DNA from: Catenaria anguillulae PL171
Taxonomy: Eukaryota > Blastocladiomycota > Blastocladiomycetes > Blastocladiales > Catenariaceae
Reading direction: 5' to 3'
Assembly: GCA_002102555.1 (NCBI GenBank)
Contig: MCFL01000032.1
Location: 62,001-126,000, forward strand
DNA: 64,000 bases
Shown: piece after piece, positions 45,794 through 58,066 of the stretch
Layout of the letters: the number at the start of each line of letters is the position of its first letter
Numbering within the stretch: position 1 is the first letter of the stretch
Made by a program: the position numbers and the translations under genes
The notes under the pieces: generated by a model
Told to the model about the DNA's origin: nothing
What the model saw: the letters and a program-made list of their open reading frames with translations, nothing else
Databases searched by the model: none

Positions 45794-48700
45794 ATGGCTG
45801 CCGCCTTTCCCAACTTTCAGCCCGCCGGGTTTTCTGCCCTCATCCCCGTTCTCGTGCTCGCCACCACTTCCTCCAACCCAACCACAACCACAACCACAAC
45901 CACAGCCACTGGGAATGCCACGTCTGCGCCACCGCCCGGTGCTGCCTCCATCCCCGCAGCGGTCACGTCGGTTGCCAGCCACGGTTCAAGAGTGCTTGTC
46001 GGCACCGCATCCGGCGCTCTGCTGGCCTACCACCTAACGCCTCCGCCACTCGCTTCCCTCATCCAGCGCGTCAAGGTCGATCCTCCCTCACTTGTTGCTC
46101 AGTCTCTGTCTGCCTCTGCAGCCACACCCACCAGGCGAGCATCGAGGCTGACCGCGGCCGCAACGGCCGCGCTACCCTCGCTCCTCACAGGCACTGCTAG
46201 TGCACTCTCTGGGTCCCTGTCTCGACGCGCTTCCTCATCCACTACCGCGCACTCGCCTACGGCATCTCCGCGTGGGTCGCGGCTGCTGGGTGATGGCCTC
46301 ATTGCCGCAACAAGCACTGGTACCCCCTCGGAACCTATTCCACCGCTTCCACCACTTCCCATCTCCAACGCAGCCAGCCACGAACGTCTGCACGATCACA
46401 CGACCCCGCCGCACAGTCCCAAAGCAGACAGAAAGGACACGAGTGCCACCGCCACCGACACGTCATCTACGCAGTTTGCAGCTTCACGGGCTCGATCTGC
46501 GTCCATCATCTCCAATTCCACCACGGCTCTCAGTCATGCGCAATCCACGGGCAGTATGCCCACCGATTTGGGTGACTTGTTTGTCTTGATTTCGCAATTC
46601 GACGACTTCGGATTGAACAGGAAGCCAATTGATTATTTGGCCGCAATTGAACACTGCAACTTGTTGTTTTCCGTTTCCGGTCCGTTCACATAGACTTGTC
46701 CCCGTGCATGATCCTCTGCTCTGGCTGACTTGCAATGAACTCGCAAAAAATGACCAGATGGAATCCCACGGCTGCACACCCTCGACACTTTTCAACATGT
46801 CCACACCTTCCCCGACATGCGCAACCCATACTCGTACGATGTCTGGTCCCCAGCCTCGTCGGCTTCCTCTTCACCCGACACGGATACACCGCCCAACTCG
46901 GAACCGTCCAAACTCGTCATTGGCTTGCACAAAAAGCTATGCATTGCGACCTTGACACCCGCATCGACAGCGCCACCCACTACGCGTGAATACCAAGTCC
47001 CTGTTGCTGTCCGGTCGGTTGCATTCACACACAATGGCTCTGCACTGTGCATTGCATCCTCGCGCGAACTCTCGACGCTCGACCTTGCTACGGGTCAGTT
47101 TGCCTCGCTTTACAACTGGGCATCGCAAGCGCCGCCCTCGTCCGTCTCCGCCACCTCCATGGGCCTCTTTTCTGGCACACCACACACACGCATCACGGCG
47201 CACGGACCCAATCTGACGGACTTGCTTGCCTTCCACAACAATGCGATCTTGCGCATCTCTGCCGAGGGTCATCGGCATCGCCTCGAATGGACAGGCACCC
47301 CACCACTGCTTGACGTGACCCGTGCAGGGCCGTACTTGCTTGGGACCACCTCGGCCACGTCGACTAAATCCACCATTCACACACGCCTCGCAACCTACCC
47401 ATCTACCTCGATCCACTTGCTTGACCTGCCCTCGCCGCTGCGCCCGCCACTTGTCGCCACCTCTGGCGGTCTCCTCATCGCCCATGCGCAAGGCGTGTCA
47501 CTACTAAGCCCGATCCCACTCGATGCCATGATCGACAAACTCACATCTGCGGGCCAATTCGACACGGCCATGGCGCTCGTTGACGCGGCCACGCTGGGCA
47601 CCGACGGCGCCGGCGGCGACCTGGGCGGCGGCGCAGACACGTGGGGCGTGAGTGCGGATGACCGCGCACATTGGACACGTGCCATTCAGCTGGCCTGCGT
47701 TCATCATGCGTTTCATGCGGGCGCCTGGGACGAGGCCATGGCTGGGTTCAGGGACTTGTGTGTGCCCGTGGCCGAGGTCGTCAAGTATTTCCCGTTTGCG
47801 AGCGGCGACACGGGCGGGATAGACGATGGGGCTGGGGCCACGGCCCCGGGGGACGAGGCTAAACAGGTGCCTGCCGAGGCCAGGCGCGCCCTGATTCGGT
47901 TCTTGACTGAACGGCGCGCCATCTTGAACCGGCTGCGCAATCCGCCCGCCAATGCAAATCCCGCGGCCTTGGCAAGTCTTCCGGGCGGTGGTGCATCCGT
48001 TTTTGCTGGTCTTGGTGGCCCTGGTGGCGCGCCCAAGCGGTCCACACTTCCGCGCGTTGCAGCCGTTGCGTCGTCGTCCGCATCCACGCTGTCTGCCCTT
48101 GCACGCGATGTGATCTCTGCCATGAGCGACGCCATGACGCCCGACGAGATGGACGCTGAGGCGCGGGTCGTAGATATGGCACTTGTCAGAACATACTTGT
48201 TGGCGGAAAAGTCGGATACCATGCTGGGATCCTTGCTCAGGATCAAGAACGAGTGTCCCGTAGAGGAGACGGCAAACTTGTTGCTGGACAAGGGCAAGAT
48301 TGGGCTGGCTGTGGATTTCTACTTTGCAAAGGGGTCGCATGAGCGCGCTTTGGAGCTCCTGATGCGGTACTGCTCTGCTTCTCATGTATCGCGACTGACC
48401 CATCTTTTGCAAAATGATTCTGACCGGGGCTGGCTTCCCAAACAACAAACAGAAAGGCAACCGAATCGGCAACCGACTCGACACACTCTGGCCCGCGCGC
48501 CCTCGTGTCGTACCTGTACAAGCTCGAGACCATGCCCGATCAGCTGCCGCTCATCTTCAAATACCTCGGGTTCTTATTTCAGGAAAACGAGCAGATTGCA
48601 ATGGAGTTTGTACAGGACTGTCGAATCGAGCCGGCACGCATTGTGCCCTTCTTGCGCACCATTTCGCCCAGACACGTGATTACCTACCTCGAGTACTTGA

Positions 48701-49588
48701 TTTTCAAGCTGCACAACTCCGAGGCGGAATTCCACGAGGAGTATGCGCGCAACTTGATTGAACTCGCAAGCCGAGAGGCGCAACTGGGTCAAGATATCGC
48801 TGGCGTCATTGATGTGAGCAGTAGTAGCGACGAGGACGAGGACGAGGACGAGGAGGGAAACGAGGAGCCCAGTGCAAAGTCGATCGCGTCGTCAACCGAC
48901 TCGAGTCGTGACAAATCCATGGTCAAACTGCTTGCGTTTCTGCGCGCGTCGACCGTGTACGACCCGAACCGCATCCTGGGCATGTTACCCGACAAGGGCA
49001 TGTTTGAAGCACGGCTGGTCTTGCATGAGCGCGTGGGCAACGTGCGCGATGTGCTCGAGTTGCTTGTCAAGGACATGCAGGACGTTGATCGTGCAATTCA
49101 GTACGCCTCACCCTTCTTTTTTTTTTCATGATTGGGTCACGATGCTCACGGCTTCCGTGGTGCACTGTAGGCTCGTAAAGGAACACAAGGCATACCACAC
49201 GGACCTTGTCCATCTGTGCATGCAATCCGACACGTGCTCTTCATCCACCATCCTCGATCTGCTCACACAATTCGTCGACCATCTCGCCCCGCTCTCGGTG
49301 GTGGAAATTGTGTCTGACCTTGATCCGCTCGCATCCGAGGCGCTGCCCATCCTCGCTCGCGTGTTTGCATCAACGCTTGCCGAGGCGCATCAATCGGCGG
49401 TGGTCAAGAATTTGGCCCAACGAGAGAACGAGGTGGCGAAAATCAAGCTGACCGGATTACAGATCAGGAGCGTGACGGTGGAGGAGCGAACACTGTGTGG
49501 CGTGTGCGGAAAACGTGTCGGGAATAGCGCAATTGTGACATGGAAGGGCGCAGACGGGGTTGTACATTTTGCTTGTGCGTCAAGGTGA
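45794..49588 (+). CDS. VPS39: VPS39/Vam6, HOPS subunit (frame breaks near 46.7 kb)
   Basis: Rab7/Ypt7-binding subunit of the HOPS tethering complex on vacuoles and late endosomes. Exons about 45794-48366, 48453-49100 and 49171-49588. The CNH-type beta-propeller starts with SHGSRVLVGTASGALLAYHL, is interrupted by a Ser/Thr/Pro-rich insert of about 150 residues (46090-46560), and continues with CNLLFSVSG and KLVIGLHKKLCIAT, RSVAFTHNGSALCIASSREL. The alpha-solenoid follows (VVDMALVRTYLLAEKSDTML, LFQENEQIAMEFVQDCRIEP, RHVITYLEYLIFKLHNSEAE). The C-terminal VPS39 zinc-binding module is clear: RTLCGVCGKRVGNSAIV ending VVHFACASR. Two or three single-base losses lie between 46680 and 46810; the intron at 48367-48452 explains the apparent shift there. 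An acidic run (DEDEDEDEEGNEE) is a local insertion. Confidence 0.88.
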
Positions 49589-50107
49589 ATCGCGGGTGAC
49601 ATGGGGCAATCTGTGAATACATTTTGCTTCCTTCCTCGCTGCGTTTGCCCGGGGTCGTCCCACGAATAGGGGGATCGTGCAAGACATTTGGCTCGGGCAA
49701 GATGTTGGGCCAGAATGCATGGTCAGCACAAGAGCTCACTTATCAGGTCGCCCTAGTGCGGGCCAACTTGTGGCGAAGGATTGGGAGAGGAAATCAATGA
49801 CAACGAGCAGGTCGCCCTGCTCGACGGCACGCGCATCCCATCATCCCAACTTCACAGGTACGGTCTTCCTGCGGTTGAAGTGCAGGCGCGCAAAAGGCTG
49901 ATGCATTCGCCACATGGGCGACCCTCTGCGTCCTGGCCGCCCACAGGACGCCCGCCCATGGTGAGAGTGAGACGGGTGTGAGACGTGTTGAAATTTGAAG
50001 TTGAAAGGGTCGATGCGAGGCGTTTTGAGTTTGTGAGCATATATTCGTCAGGATATCGACTCCACGCCAAATAACTGTGCGCAATCCGACCCCTGCCCCC
50101 CGACGTC
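49589..50107. other. Intergenic region, 519 bp
   Basis: Between two plus-strand genes. Contains the promoter of the following membrane protein; no gene or RNA recognised. Confidence 0.5.
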
Positions 50108-52017
50108 ATGTTGCCACCCCTCGCCAACCCCCATTGCGAGTTGGGCCCTCGCACCGAATCGGACGCCGCGTCCGACACGTCGTCCTCGTCCAACGTCTCA
50201 ACGGCCGCCACCCTCGTTGCGCCTTCCAGTTGCCCTACACCCATGCCCGTCAGCCGCGTCCGCCAACCCAATTCATCAACCGCCATGTTTGCCGCCCCAC
50301 CCGCCTGGCGCCCCCTGTGGCCCCGTGGTCTCACCCAACGACAACCTCAGTTAGCCAAAACCGCGACTCACACTACGTTGCCATTCCAACCACCGACCAA
50401 GGCCACCCTGGTTCCGACTCGGATTCAGACAACGAACATGAATACGCCCACACCGTCATCACGCGTCACCGTCTTGGTGCGAAACCCACACTCTTTCGGT
50501 TCGGTCGCACGCCGCGCCGGTACCCGCTTGACAACACCAACGCTTCCAGGTCCGGGGCCGGATGGCGCACCTGCGGGCTTCTCCTACTTGCTCTGCTGCT
50601 TCTGAAATCCCTTGTCCTGCTGCTCCTTCTCGCCGCCATTCTCTTTACCCTTGGCCCACTCGCGCACCGCCACCACGGGTCCACGTTGGGCGATGAACGC
50701 GTTGCGCAACTCGAAATCAACAATGTCCACGTGCACAATTGGACGCGGGACGCGTATGCGGATCCCGTGGCCAATGTCGACTTGTCGGCCAAGATGCTCG
50801 TAGCAGGCGACACCCAAGGCGGCGGCTGCCATGATGCGTGGTGGGTCAAATGGGTCAAGTGGGTCGACGGCCACGTCCAAGTTGGCGAGGCACAGTATGA
50901 CATCTGGCTCGAGAACCCGTTGCAGCCCATTGACCAAGATCTCATCGACAAGGTCAAACATGACGTTGAGTCGGCAACCGTCGGTGGTGGTGAGACACAT
51001 GGTCGGTTGATCAACAAGATCCTCGCCGACATTGCCAACCCACACGACCCGCCCGCAATCACGCCCGTTAAGATTGGCTCCGCAATTGTACCTGCATTCC
51101 GCCCGCGGCTGTCGGCAAGGTCAATTGACGCATCGATTCAGGACACGAGCATTGCCCTGGATCCAGACCTCGTGTTCAAGTGGGCATCTCCGTATGTGAA
51201 TTTGGGGTCCGAAGCGCCGCCCATGAAGCTTAGATTGGTGGGTTCGCCCAAGGTGTCGGTTGGGTGGGTTGGGAAACCAGTCAAGGTTGTGGGGTTGGCA
51301 AAGATTGACACTGGTACCATCCATGCTTTTCACACTTCACATCATGAGCGAGACTGATCATAATCGCTTTTATTTTTAGCTGCTGCATTCCGTGCCGACT
51401 ACGACTGGAAAGCCGAAGATATCCGCTTTGACCCAGGCACTCTTCTCGCCCGCAACACCATCAAGTCGACGGCGGCCTTGCGTACTTTTGACACAGACAA
51501 GGACGATGACGACGACCCGCCCATCCCAACCGAGTACCTCCTGCTCTTTACCCTGACCTTCCTCAACCCACACCCACTGTCGCTCGCCCTCCCACTCGCC
51601 CTCTCCACCCCGATCTACTCGCACGACGAACACTCGAACGAGCCGCTCGCACACCTTGATGGCTCGTGGCTTGACGCGCCCGGGCTCGTGATTCCACCTG
51701 CTTCCGCCAACGCGCGTGTAAAGATGCCAATGACGCTGCGCATTCCCACAAGCAAGTTGCCAAAGGTGTTTAACATGTTGCAACAATACCACCGCGGCGA
51801 GCGCGTCAGCGTTCAGGTTGGACCTGGGTCACAGATGATGCCGAATGGGCGGTTGGCGGGCGTCGTGAGTAAGGCGCATGGCATTGTCAGTGTGCAAAAG
51901 GGGCGTGGCCAAGTGGCCGAGTTGGCGCTTGATGCGTGGGTTGCGAGTGCTGGGAGGAGCATTGTGGACCGCGTGGTGGAATGGGGGCAAGAGCACTTGG
52001 TTGGCGGTGCTTGGTGA
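50108..52017 (+). CDS. Single-pass membrane protein, possibly DUF3712/Tag1-like (one frame break)
   Basis: Exons 50108-51313 and 51380-52017. A Ser/Thr-rich N-terminus (ASDTSSSSNVSTAATLV) and an acidic stretch (DSDSDNEHEYAH) precede one hydrophobic helix near 50577-50650 (LLLLALLLLKSLVLLLLLAA). The rest, about 450 residues, is non-cytoplasmic in the predicted topology: a beta-rich region with VAQLEINNVHVHNWT, VDLSAKMLV, SSAVRLK-like strands and LLLFTLTFLNPHPLSLALPL. The last of these resembles the LEA-like strand-rich repeats of fungal DUF3712 proteins such as yeast Tag1, a vacuolar membrane protein; that link is tentative. The frame of the first 70 codons differs from the main frame, implying one missing base near 50300-50340. 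Confidence 0.6.
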
Positions 52018-52476
52018 TTTCGTTTTTCCCTGCACGCCGATATTGTGTTTTTCTTGTGTTTTTTGCCTTTGGCCCACTCGGTTCAAGCTTGAATGTGTGT
52101 CCGGCGTTGGTGTAGGCCGTATGAGTTTTACTGCCGCAGCAGAGCCCCCTTCGATTTGTCCCATTCTTCCACTCCCATTTCTTTCTCCTCCCCATCTCAC
52201 GCTGTTTGGTGTTACTGTACCGTCCACGCACAATGTTTCTCTGTACATAATCATGTTGTACCCCCAACATTCAATTAAAAAGTTGTGATTCGTACGCTTT
52301 GTGTCTTGGATAGTCACGGGCAGATAAACAGACATTTGCAATTATTGAAGTTGAAACCGAGCGGAAGTATACGAGACAAAATGAACAAGGATGGAAAAGA
52401 AATATGGACAAAGCTTACAGAGCGCGCTCGAACCCTCGCACTTGAAATGACATGACAAACACAACCACCTGCATCA
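52018..52476. other. Convergent intergenic region
   Basis: 459 bp between a plus-strand stop and the ACLY stop on the minus strand; T-rich then A-rich, as expected of two 3' UTRs. No gene visible. Confidence 0.5.
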
Positions 52477-55400
52477 TCACTGCCCACCGCCGTTGGCCGT
52501 GGCCAAAATACGCGCCGACTCGTCCTGGCCCACCAAGTACGAGATATCGTCCCACGGGTGGCGGTACAAGCCCTGCTTCAGACGCTTCTGGTCCAAGAAA
52601 TGGCCAATGAACCCAATGGACCGGCCAAGGACAAACAAGCCATTGAGCGTGCCAATCTTGAGCACCTCGTCGGCCTCGTCCCTTGTGAATGCACCCGAGT
52701 ACCGCAACAAGTCGACAAACAAGACGCCAATGGCGCCGTCCACGTTCAAGATCAAATTGTCCTTTTTGCTCGTGGTGATGGTCTCGACGGCCGTGGCATA
52801 GTCCAAAATGGGCGTGGCGGGGAAGTTTTTGCGCGCATACTCCTTGATGATTTCCACACGCAAGTCTGGGTTGGTGCGCGACTTGATCTTGTGGCCAATG
52901 CCCAAAATGAGCTTGTTTTGCTTACGCATCGAGTCGACAAACTCGCGCGGCGTCAAGTTCCGGTCGTAGGCCGTGGAAAACTGCTCGGCCGCTCCATCGA
53001 GCGCGCCACCAAACCGTTCGCCAATCGTCAGCAAACCCGCGCAAATCGATGACACGAGATCTTTACCGGCACGCGCAGTCACAATGGTGTTGTGGGCACC
53101 CGACACGGCGGGCCCGTGGTCGGCAGTGAGCATGAGCACCATTTCGATAAACTTGCACGCATAGTCGGGCAACCGGCGCTTGAACCAAAGCAGCGACACG
53201 ACACCGCCAATGCCAATGTTTTGCTTGAACACGTCCGAGATGGGCATGCCCGCATACAAGAGCTCTTGGCCACGGTCGTCGCAAATGGTCGACACAAACG
53301 ATGCGGGCTTGCGAATCAAGCCGAGTTCTTGCGCCCACGAGTAATCGAGCGGAATCTTGGGCACCTCGGGTTCGGCCCTTGGCACAATGGTGCCGGCAGC
53401 CACCAGCTCCGTGTACAGCTTGTGCAGAACGGCAGGCATCTCCTCAAACGTCTTGGGCACGTGGACGCCGGCCTCGGCCAGCGCGCGGTTCTTTGCCACG
53501 GCCGTCTCCGAGTCCGAGTTGGCAAGCGCGCCTGCGTGGCCAAATTGCACCTCGGTCGTAAACATGCTGGCGCAGGTGCCAATACACCAAGCAACCACGG
53601 GCTTTGTCAGCTCGCCACGCTTGACGGCCTGGGCAATCGCATACTCTTCCACGCCGCCAACCTCGCCCAGCAGCACCATCATCTTGACGTTCGGGTCCGC
53701 TTGGAACCGGCGCAAGTGGTCAATGAACGTGGATCCAGGGTACCGATCGCCACCAATGGCAACGCCCTCGTACACACCGTCCGTGGTGCGCGAAATAATG
53801 TTGTTGAGCTCGTTGGACATACCGCCAGACTTTGACACGTATGCGACCGAGCCCGAACGGTACAGCTTGCTCGACACAATATTGTCCATCATGCCGCCCG
53901 TGTTTCCAATCTTGAAGCACCCGGGCTTGATGCCGCCCACGGTGGCAGGCCCAATGATGAGCACGCCCTTGCGCTTGGCCGCATGCAACAACTGGCGCGC
54001 GCGGCGCTCGGGGACGCCCTCGGCAATGATGGCAATGGTGCGCAGCTGAGTGTGCTTGAGCAAGTCGAGCGTGGACGAGTACACGGACCGGCAACTCGCA
54101 AAGTTGACAACCGTGTCGACATCGGCGTGCTTTGCGACGGCCTGTTCCACCGTTTGGTACACGGGGATCAAGGTCTCTTGCGTGCCCCAGTACGCCTTGT
54201 GCACGTGGTTGCCGCCAAACGGATAAATCATGGCCGCTACCGACGGCATGGCACGCCCGCACATAAAGTCAAAGTCAAGCATGCCCTGCACGGCGCGCGG
54301 CTGCATGCCAAACACAAACGCGCGCGTTGCGGCCGTGAACGGCTCGTAGTTGGCGTGGTGTGTCGCAGTCGTGGGCGACCCAGGGAACTGGGCGGGTCCA
54401 CGTGGCGCGTTGAGCACGGGTTTCACGCTTGCGCCCTTCTTGGCAGGTTGCGTCGACGACTGGCCAGCGGCACCCAGCGGGTCGTACGACTTCTTGTCGG
54501 CCGAGTCGAGCTCAAACACGCCCAGCGACGGCATGGACCCCGTGAGCGCCAGTGGTACAATGGCTGTGATGTGTGTCTCGGGCCCAAACACTTGCATTTC
54601 AATGTTGAGCGTGGCCGCAAGCTGGCGCACGAGCTTGAGTCCTTCTTGCCAGTTGGGCCCGGCACGACGCACAAAAATGCGCACATTGTGCTGCTGCAAC
54701 AGCTTGGTAAACTCCTTGAGCGCGCGCGTGATACCCTTGAACGTGGACGCAACGTTGGTAAAGTTGGCAATACCGCCGCCAACAATCAAGACCTTGCCGT
54801 CGGGCCGCGGAAGACCACGTGTCATGAGATCGAGAATGGTCTTTGCGTACTCGTACGTCTGGTTCTCGGACGGCGCCCCGGAATACTCGCCATAGTTGGC
54901 CAGCTCGTGCGCGAACCCGAGGGCGGCAATCGCATCCGAGTAACGACGGACGCACCACCACCGGCAACCATGGTCCACACTTTACCGTCCGGGTTGAGCA
55001 CGGTGAGTTGAGCGAAGCGCCCGTTTTGGCGTCGAGCTCGGCAATGTAGGCTTCCTCTTTGGTCATTTGCCTGCCAAACGGCGCGGGGAACTCCATGGGC
55101 GGACCCGTGATGGCGTCCACCGACACGGCGCCGCCGTTGGTGGGCGATGCCGTGGCGTGCGTGCGAAACTCGTTGGCCTGGCCAAGAGCCTTGGACCATT
55201 TGGACCCGGCCTCAAACTCGGCCGTTTGGTCCAGCTTGGCCGCCAAATCGAGCGCGTGAATCGCGCCAGCTTCCGTGACCACAAGCGGGTTGATTTCCAA
55301 GTAGGTGAACTGGCAGTCGGCAAACACGGCGTACAGGCGGGCAATAAATTCGGCCACAATGCCACGGGTCTTGGCGTTTGCGATCTTGGCAAGCAACGAA

Positions 55401-56099
55401 TCGTAGACTTGGGCGGCCGGGTACGACTCGAGCATTGGGATCAAGAGCTTTTGCGCGTGCGCTCCACGTCACCAACGTCAACGCCACCTTGGGTAGAGTA
55501 GTAAATGAGGTCGCCGTCGCGCGTTGCTTGGATGCAAATGTAGTGCTCTTCGTGGGCATTGTGCGGGACAAAACGCTCGACCAGGAAGTGTGTGAGAAAG
55601 CCTGTCGTGTGCTCTACCTATGTTTCATGTGTGAAAAAGTCGCATCAGTCACGCGATGATCCTCATACACCAAGAACAAGCATCCACAAAGACAACATAC
55701 CTTGACGGACAATCCGGCGCGCTCCACAACCCACTTCCTGGCCTGCTCCCAATTCAAGTTCAAGCCCAACAAGCCAGCCTTTCCGCGACGCTTGATCAAC
55801 ATGTCGGGCTTGACCACGAGCTTTTCGGCCTTGACCCACGGATGCGCGGCCTCTGCGCGATCCAAGGCACGGTTGACAACGGCAACACGCTCTGCATCCG
55901 AAGCAAACCCACCATGCGGGTGATCCGCGGACGGGGCGGGCAGGTCAATGGCAATATGGCACAGGAGCGCCGTCGACACGGGCGCAGACGCGGCGTCAAA
56001 GTGGCCGGCAAGGTTGGCGGCTTCGGGCAGCGGTGCACGCGCCAGGTGGTAGGCAAGAAGGTGTTTGCCGTGGAATTCGCGGATGGCTTTGGCGGACAT
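52477..56099 (-). CDS. ACLY: ATP-citrate lyase, single-polypeptide form (three frame breaks)
   Basis: Cytosolic enzyme converting citrate, CoA and ATP to acetyl-CoA, oxaloacetate, ADP and phosphate. Exon 1 is 56099-55701, intron 55700-55618, exon 2 55617-52477. N-terminal ATP-grasp/CoA-ligase part: [73 protein letters not shown]. Then the CoA-binding part ([35 protein letters not shown]) and the phospho-histidine loop [18 protein letters not shown] with the catalytic His. The citrate-synthase-like C-terminus shows [33 protein letters not shown] and HPWDDISYL. Both halves are fused as in animals; ascomycetes split them into two genes. One-base losses are inferred at 55455-55465, 55013-55022 and 54940-54952. 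Confidence 0.95.
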
Positions 56100-58066
56100 G
56101 GTGATTGAATGGATGTGAAGGTTGCTACAACGGTAACGATCTGTGCAAATTAGAGGCCGGGCGAGATTGGCACGCGTTCAGTCGGTCGGCATGCAGGTCA
56201 GCTAGCGGAAATGAGGGTCACGCGATTTCGTGACACGAGGATCAGCGGCAGGCAGTGGGCAGTCGGGAGGAAGGTTGGACGGACAGACAGAGGACGATGG
56301 GCAATTACAATTGAGGCCGACGTCGGGTAGCTCATAAAGCGAAGGTGGGAGGTAGGAAAGCCAAAGTTGGCATGAGAGCTCTGTTGGCAGGCAGGAGAAG
56401 GAGCGCGTGGAGTCGTTCCCCAAACACCCGACCATTCAAGCCAATCACACTGAAATCAACCTCATCGCATCGTTTCGCCCGCTGCCGCGCCTCATTCGTG
56501 CGTCGCAGAAGAGTAAGGAAAACTGGCGTACCTGGGAGACGTCAAAGAAGATGAAAGAGCACTCCGAACGGGGGCAAAAGAAATTGGAAGTGGTGCGGGG
56601 GAAGAAATCCTGGGCAGACGAGTTGGAGTTGAGAAGAAAATGGATGGTCCTTGAATGAGCACAATTCAAGGTGGTATAGCAGGCAAGTGTATGCGTGGCA
56701 GATGAGGATTGACGAATGTATGCATTGACATGTCTCGTAGGCCGATGTGGAGCGAGAGGGCCGTCCTGATCTTTATTGATACCATGAAATTGGGGCAGGG
56801 CTGCGTCCAGACATGCATTGCTCCGCACTCACCATCTTTACACCTGCTGCTGGTGTGGGTCAAGTGTTGGGATGAAAAATCGATGCGGACCGCGGCGGGT
56901 AGATTGGGTGGATGAAATTGGACCCTTGTGAGACCGCCAAGTCGACAGGCCAATCCCGGCACCCCTTCAACTTGGAATCCCAAGTGAAGATGATCCGCGT
57001 AAAGCAAGCAAGGGGCACCAAGGGGGCGCTCGTCGCGGTATCGATGCGGCAATGGTGATAACGCGACTCATCAACGCGTTTGGCAACCGCCTCGCATGAT
57101 GGTGCGATTTGGCATTTGCCATTGACGGCCACTCGAGTCCAGTCAGCCAAGTGGAGTCAAGCGATTGTCTCGCAGCTCGCAAGAATTGGGGCGGCGGAAA
57201 ACTGTTGGCCATGACTCGGTTCGGTTGGGGGCGGAGAAATGATAGCGACTCACCACTCCCAACCGCAACACGTGATTGGAGCTAACTCTGATTTCCATTG
57301 CCAGATCTGGACCCAACCGGCAAGTCTGCAGCCTGGCAAAAATCCGCACGTGCTTGTTTTTTTTTTTCTTCTTCCTCCACCTCCGTGCATCAATACATGC
57401 AAGGGAACTTGTTGTCACTCGTCGGTTCCCAACCGTCAATCCGCTTACTTTCATATTCCCCCCTGTCAGTGACCGATGGTCTTTCACCTCCGGGCCGTTT
57501 GCGTGTGGTCATGACCCGCCAGTTCCATTATTCATGTATCTTCGCTCTTGTCTCTTTCAATCTGTGAGTTTGATCGCTCGCCGTTCTACATATGACAGCA
57601 TCGTCCCTTTAGCGATGTCATAATTCGATCTGGCAGGCAGATGAAGGTTGGCTCGGGAGCGTGAGATTGAATCACAGGCTTTGGGACTTTGGGGAAGTGC
57701 AATCGGTATGCAGGTGAGCAAGCCGCATCGTGAGGGAACCACTTAAGGACGTGATCGGGCGGCAGAAAGTCCGGCAGGATAGGTACCTACTGCATGACTT
57801 GTGAAGGGCCATGCAACATCATCCATGCACTCAAGCTCGGCGTAAATGCACCGTCTCGCACGGCCCACTCTTTCTCCGAGCCGAAATCCACTGGGATGTG
57901 GCGCGACGCGTGCTTCCAAAATACACGTGACTTGAGACACGTCGAATCAGGGTCCCGACTCCATCTCACACTTGAGGATGTCCGTCGATCGTGTCTGCCA
58001 GGTCGATACGGTCGTCCGTATTCTGCCAATGCATTTCATGCACTCTGAGCAACCACTATCATCAAC
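56100..58066. other. Largest gene-free stretch of the window (1.97 kb)
   Basis: Divergent region between ACLY (minus) and DNAJC9 (plus). It contains short open frames of up to about 130 codons, none with a recognisable domain or clear codon bias. It has a T-rich run near 57356-57370. I see no tRNA, rRNA or transposon. It may hold long promoters or a non-coding RNA, but nothing supports one. Confidence 0.45.

Noticed and set aside
40341-49588. Functional cluster of transport and endolysosomal genes (OPT, LMBD1, VPS39)
   Set aside because: The genes are on both strands with independent promoters and the flanks are unrelated housekeeping genes; proximity looks like chance.
53983-55011. Open frame of 342 codons on the plus strand
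   Set aside because: Antisense to ATP-citrate lyase motifs; His/Arg/Gly-rich with no domain. A shadow of the real gene.
57794-58048. Small plus-strand gene of 84 codons upstream of DNAJC9
   Set aside because: No domain, no clear codon bias, and it lies where the promoter and leader are expected.
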